From Diplonema japonicum (lineage: Eukaryota; Euglenozoa; Diplonemea; Diplonemida; Diplonemidae), in the NCBI GenBank assembly GCA_964019335.1, contig OZ025671.1, positions 558,001 through 622,000 on the forward strand: a stretch of 64,000 nt of DNA. The letters run 5' to 3'. The notes beneath the pieces were generated by a model. The model did no database searches, was not told the origin of the DNA, and saw only the letters and a program-made list of their open reading frames with translations. Positions 60,501 to 64,000 of the stretch are shown here, piece after piece. Within the stretch, counting starts at the first letter, position 1. Each line of letters opens with the position of its first letter. Both the position numbers and the translations under genes were made by a program.

Positions 60501-63500
60501 TCTGCCAGATTTTGACACGAACGCGACCATTTGCTGAGGTGTCCCTTGAGGATCGACCCGTAGATGAGATTCATGTCGCCCTCCTCAGGCAGTGAACAGG
60601 TGAACATTGCAAAGTGCCGCAGTGCACGGTCTGTGATGGTAAAGGTGCCCGACTTGGGGTTCATGGCGGCAATGTACTGGCACTTGTCAATTTCCTTTAA
60701 TGGGAACCCAGGTTTCACCCTGTCGTACCAAAACTGGTAGTCGATATGCTGTCTCAGGAACGCGATGGCCTCCTGCGTGCCGTACTTGTCAGGTGTTGGC
60801 ATGTTGATGTCATCGATGAAGAAGATGAGCCGTTTCTTCCCAGGAGGGCCAAACATCTTCCCAGCCTTTTTTTCGAGTTTCTGCTCCATGACCATCTGCA
60901 GCCCGCGTGGGGTCGTCATCGCGTTGAACGCAATCATCTGGTAGATGCACTGCGTTTGTTCAATGCTGTTCAGGTAATTCAGGCAGATATTGCTCTTGCC
61001 CGTGCCAGCGGTCCCTACAAACACGACAGCCTTCCTGTTGCTCGCCAAGAGGTCCATGAGGTACGAGAGTCGCGTGGTGTCGACCGTATCGATGGAAATG
61101 TCTGCAAAAGGCTTGTCGGGGTTGTGCTTATAAGGAGGAACGATCGCCGACCACAGCGTGAACTCCCCGTCTTGTAGGAACACGTCGAAGATGTTCTGTT
61201 TGTCTGCAGGCACTTTGCCGTCTTCAATTTTTATAGACGGCCACTCCTTCTTCCACCAGTTATTGAAATTCGTCCTGTAGTCTATTCTGCCATCAGATGA
61301 CAAAGGCCCCCCAAAGGCCCATATGCACGCGAACAAGAAGTACTTTTCGTACATCTCAGAAGACGATCCTGGTTGGATGTACTTCGGCACGCACAACCCC
61401 TCAAGCAGGTGGCAGACGGTCTGCACGATGGCAAGGTCGACGATGGCAACAGGCGTCTTCATCACTCGCTTGTACCAGTCGATGACGGGTGGGATGTACT
61501 TGTCGAAAAAGCTGTCCAGGCATGTTCTCTCCTTCTCGTCCTCACGTGAAGCGATCCACTTGTCTTTGAAAGGCTGCCACCCGAGGTCGGTGTCATTGAT
61601 AAAGATGATACCAGCACGCGACACTGTGGCAGGCGAGGCGTTCTTCAGGTCACTGATTTCAAAGATCATGCGCATGGAAGGCGTTAGGGGGATTCGCTCG
61701 TTCGACGCAAGCGTCAACATCTTGTTGTCGTCCATCACTGTGTTCATGGACTCGATCCACTCAGCATCAATCACCCCGTCTAGCACTAACCACTTCGCGT
61801 TGTCCTTGTATTGTGATTGCTCAGCGTACTCTCGAAACAGGTTTGACAGCAGCCCATCCTTCCACTCACGCGATTGCGGGTGAATGTATCCGTATAACTC
61901 ATCCGATGTCACCGCCTTAGGGTCCATCACCTTGTAGTCGGTGTTGTTTCCCATAATCTTGAAGGCTTTCGCTAGAGTCTTCCAACACTCAGACTTCCCA
62001 CACCCAGCAGGGCCCATTACGAACACGCTATGGCGCACATCAAGAAGCTCTGCGTATTGCACACACCGCAGGATGAAGATGTCGTTTTCGCCTCGGAGCA
62101 GTTTTCTCTCACTGCAGGCTTGTCTGCAAGAGTCGTTCAACTTTGGGTTCACCTTCGGGGGCACATCTAAATTAGGGAACAAAGCCTTGATGAGCCCCAT
62201 GAACACGAACACGTCGTCGCGTGACAGCTTCGCCATGTTCGTGTCACGCAGTGCCCTCATGAGCACTGCCCGTTCAGGCACCGTGGTGTCATCTCGCTTC
62301 AAAGACCCTGCAATGTACAGCACTGACTTTACAGCCCTAAGCCCCCAGTCATAGTGCGCTTGTGGCGACAGCAGCTCTTTGTTAAGCTTGTATAGTGTTA
62401 CAAATTTCAAGGCCAAATCCTTGGCGTCCTGGAACCCTTCAGCTGCAAGCATAATCTCGCAGATATTCTTTAAATCCGGCACGCACATGGCACACGGTCT
62501 AAAAAGACTCTTGATGTTCTCAGGAAGCTCGGTTCTGCCTGCGTAACCTGGGTTCATGGTGATCCACATGCCCACTTTAGGGATGAGAGAGATCTCTTCG
62601 TCCATAAACTTGAAAGTATGCTTGTTGAGTTTTAAGGCGTTCAGAATGCTGCCCACCTGAGTAGCAACCACGGAGAGCACCTGGATGGGGATTCGGTTGA
62701 ATTCATCGAAACACCCCCACGACCCGCTCATCGACAGGCCCTTGAAAATCTGCCCCAAACTCAGGTAGTCCATCTGATCCGAGCAGTTAAACACGTAGCA
62801 CGCTATTCCCAGGTTACGCGCCAGGTCCTTTGTTGTTTCCGTTTTGCCGGTACCAGCAGGTCCTGCAGGGGCACCGCCCTTAACGAGCCGCAGTGCTTGC
62901 GTTAGTGTGATGTAGCATCTGTCGGTGAGTTTCGTGATAACTAAGCACCCGCAGATCCCGATATACTCGTAGCCGTTGATGAAGGAAGCGTCACAGATAT
63001 CAATAACAGAGCCCCTTTTTTCATCCCAGCTGTACCGCAGTTGCGACTGCCATGTGAAGTTGTCTCTGTTCTCTGCTTTCTCATCGATGATCCAGCTCAC
63101 TACGTCACGAGCATGGACGTCGATAGTGATTAAGTGCACCAGCATGCCTCTCTCGTTCTTCGTCAGCTCTGAGAGGACCAGCTGGATCAAACCACCAATC
63201 TGCGTTTGCTGCTGCTTGAAGAAGTCCTTCAGCGAAGTCTCATTCCCGTCCTCCAGCTGAGCGAAGGCTTGCTCGCACTCCTGGGTGAACCATATCCTGC
63301 TAGCTACGATGATGGTCTGACACGGATAGCCCCTCTTCATGACCCACTCTACACGGGGCGACTCCACGTACGTGGTGTGCCCCTCCATGATGGACGCTTT
63401 GATTGTCTTAAACATGAGATCCACGCACCCCATGAGCCAGTCCTCTACGGGGCCTTCGCAGTCGAAAGCCTCACATGTCTCAACTGTCTCGCCTTGGATG

Positions 63501-64000
63501 GAGACTATCTCTATCGCTTTCTTTGAGTCCGGCTGGATGGTGAAGGACTTTGCGGAGTCGATCATCTTTGACATGTGCTTCATGACGGCCACGGGATCAG
63601 AGCCCTTCGATAGGATATCGATGAGGTCTGTGTCGCTTAAGAAGAAGAACCGCGCGAACAGCTTCTTCTTCCCTTCCAGGTACTCTCGCAGTTTTTTCTG
63701 GCAGTTTGTGAGCGTCTCGTCAATGGTAGTGAGCAGCGTTTCGAAGTCGTCGTCTCGCTCCAGCTGCCTCTGCATGATATCCGTGCAGCAGACCTCTATA
63801 ACAGAGGAATAGTTGTGCGCCTTTGACATCAGCGACCTGTACAGCTCGTCGGCTCCCTGGAAAGCCCTCGCGTCCTCCTGCAGCTGCTCCCTGATGTCGA
63901 CGGACTCGATGAAGATGGGGTACAGGTTCTTCCACATCTTTTGCAAATCAATCCACTTTGACATGCACGTCTCGACTGTGCCTAGATTACGCTGCCATTT
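54514..64000 (-). CDS. Axonemal outer-arm dynein heavy chain (beta/DNAH9-11-17 type), N-terminus outside window
   Basis: Partial: open to the window edge and continuous with linker sequence (SKWIDLQKMW). Seven exons: to 59240, 59201-59118, 59084-56082, 56036-55275, 55243-55122, 55076-54986, 54954-54514; introns 38, 33, 45, 31, 45 and 31 nt, all GT-AG, with phases that add up. Four P-loops are seen in order: GPAGTGKTETTK (AAA1, main ATPase site), GPAGCGKSECWK (AAA2), GTAGTGKSNICL (AAA3), GVGGSGKQSLSR (AAA4). Stalk and microtubule-binding domain follow (QEALAALDSLNKGDLTELKA), then AAA5-6 and the C-terminal domain (LFNPMSFLTAIMQ, GMFLEGARW). YEYIG...TDRCYITLTQAL and VIDAEWIESMNTVMDDNKML match outer-arm beta-type chains. 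An acidic insert of about 30 residues (EEEEEEEDDD) lies between AAA5 and AAA6. It drives ciliary or flagellar beating. Confidence 0.93.

Overview
This window is nuclear DNA of a flagellated protist. Every convincing protein gene, about 20 in 64 kb, lies on the minus strand. Coding stretches have mixed base composition, while the spacers are packed with homopolymer tracts (up to 46 T, 43 A, 25 C, 24 G). Genes are interrupted by very short GT-AG introns of about 31-65 nt, often built from A-runs or CA repeats. TAA, TAG and TGA all act as stops. Most start codons have an AG acceptor a few to about 25 nt upstream, and some neighbouring genes are only 60-160 nt apart. This fits polycistronic transcription with spliced-leader trans-splicing, as in Euglenozoa or in dinoflagellate/perkinsid lineages. 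No spliced-leader RNA gene was found, and the lineage cannot be fixed from the sequence alone.

Reading in the direction of transcription (from 64,000 down): an axonemal outer-arm dynein heavy chain (6 introns resolved, N-terminus outside the window); GSK3 kinase (2 introns); ALG12 mannosyltransferase; a PRMT7-like arginine methyltransferase; an acylated AIG1-like GTPase with a Cys-rich module; an auxilin/GAK-type PTEN-like pseudophosphatase; a NagB-NagA fusion with a decayed NagB half; a PP4R1-like HEAT protein; a DeSI/PPPDE isopeptidase; a SMYD-like SET protein; a short-chain acyl-CoA synthetase (2 introns); a small coiled-coil protein (2 introns); a CMGC-like kinase with a separate last exon; an unrecognised 223-aa protein; dynactin p62/DCTN4 (1 intron); a NADAR-domain protein; a C2H2 protein; then, after an 8 kb gene-poor stretch, a C2H2 protein with a C-terminal membrane segment, a large coiled-coil protein, two doubtful small genes, and an acylated ankyrin protein. 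The genes are mostly housekeeping or cytoskeletal and show no single pathway. Dynein and dynactin parts both occur.

The accessory signal sits in the spacers and one intron. The ankyrin gene has a 1.56 kb intron, some 25-50 times longer than any other intron here. It holds a decayed piggyBac-type transposase on the opposite strand, bounded by an 11-bp terminal inverted repeat. Elsewhere there are a roughly 600-bp inverted-repeat element beside a long perfect-core hairpin (19.5-20.3 kb), a convergent pair of tRNA-like Pol III units (6.8-6.95 kb), smaller inverted-repeat elements (5.6, 16.4 and 34.1 kb) and two dispersed repeat families (four and three copies).
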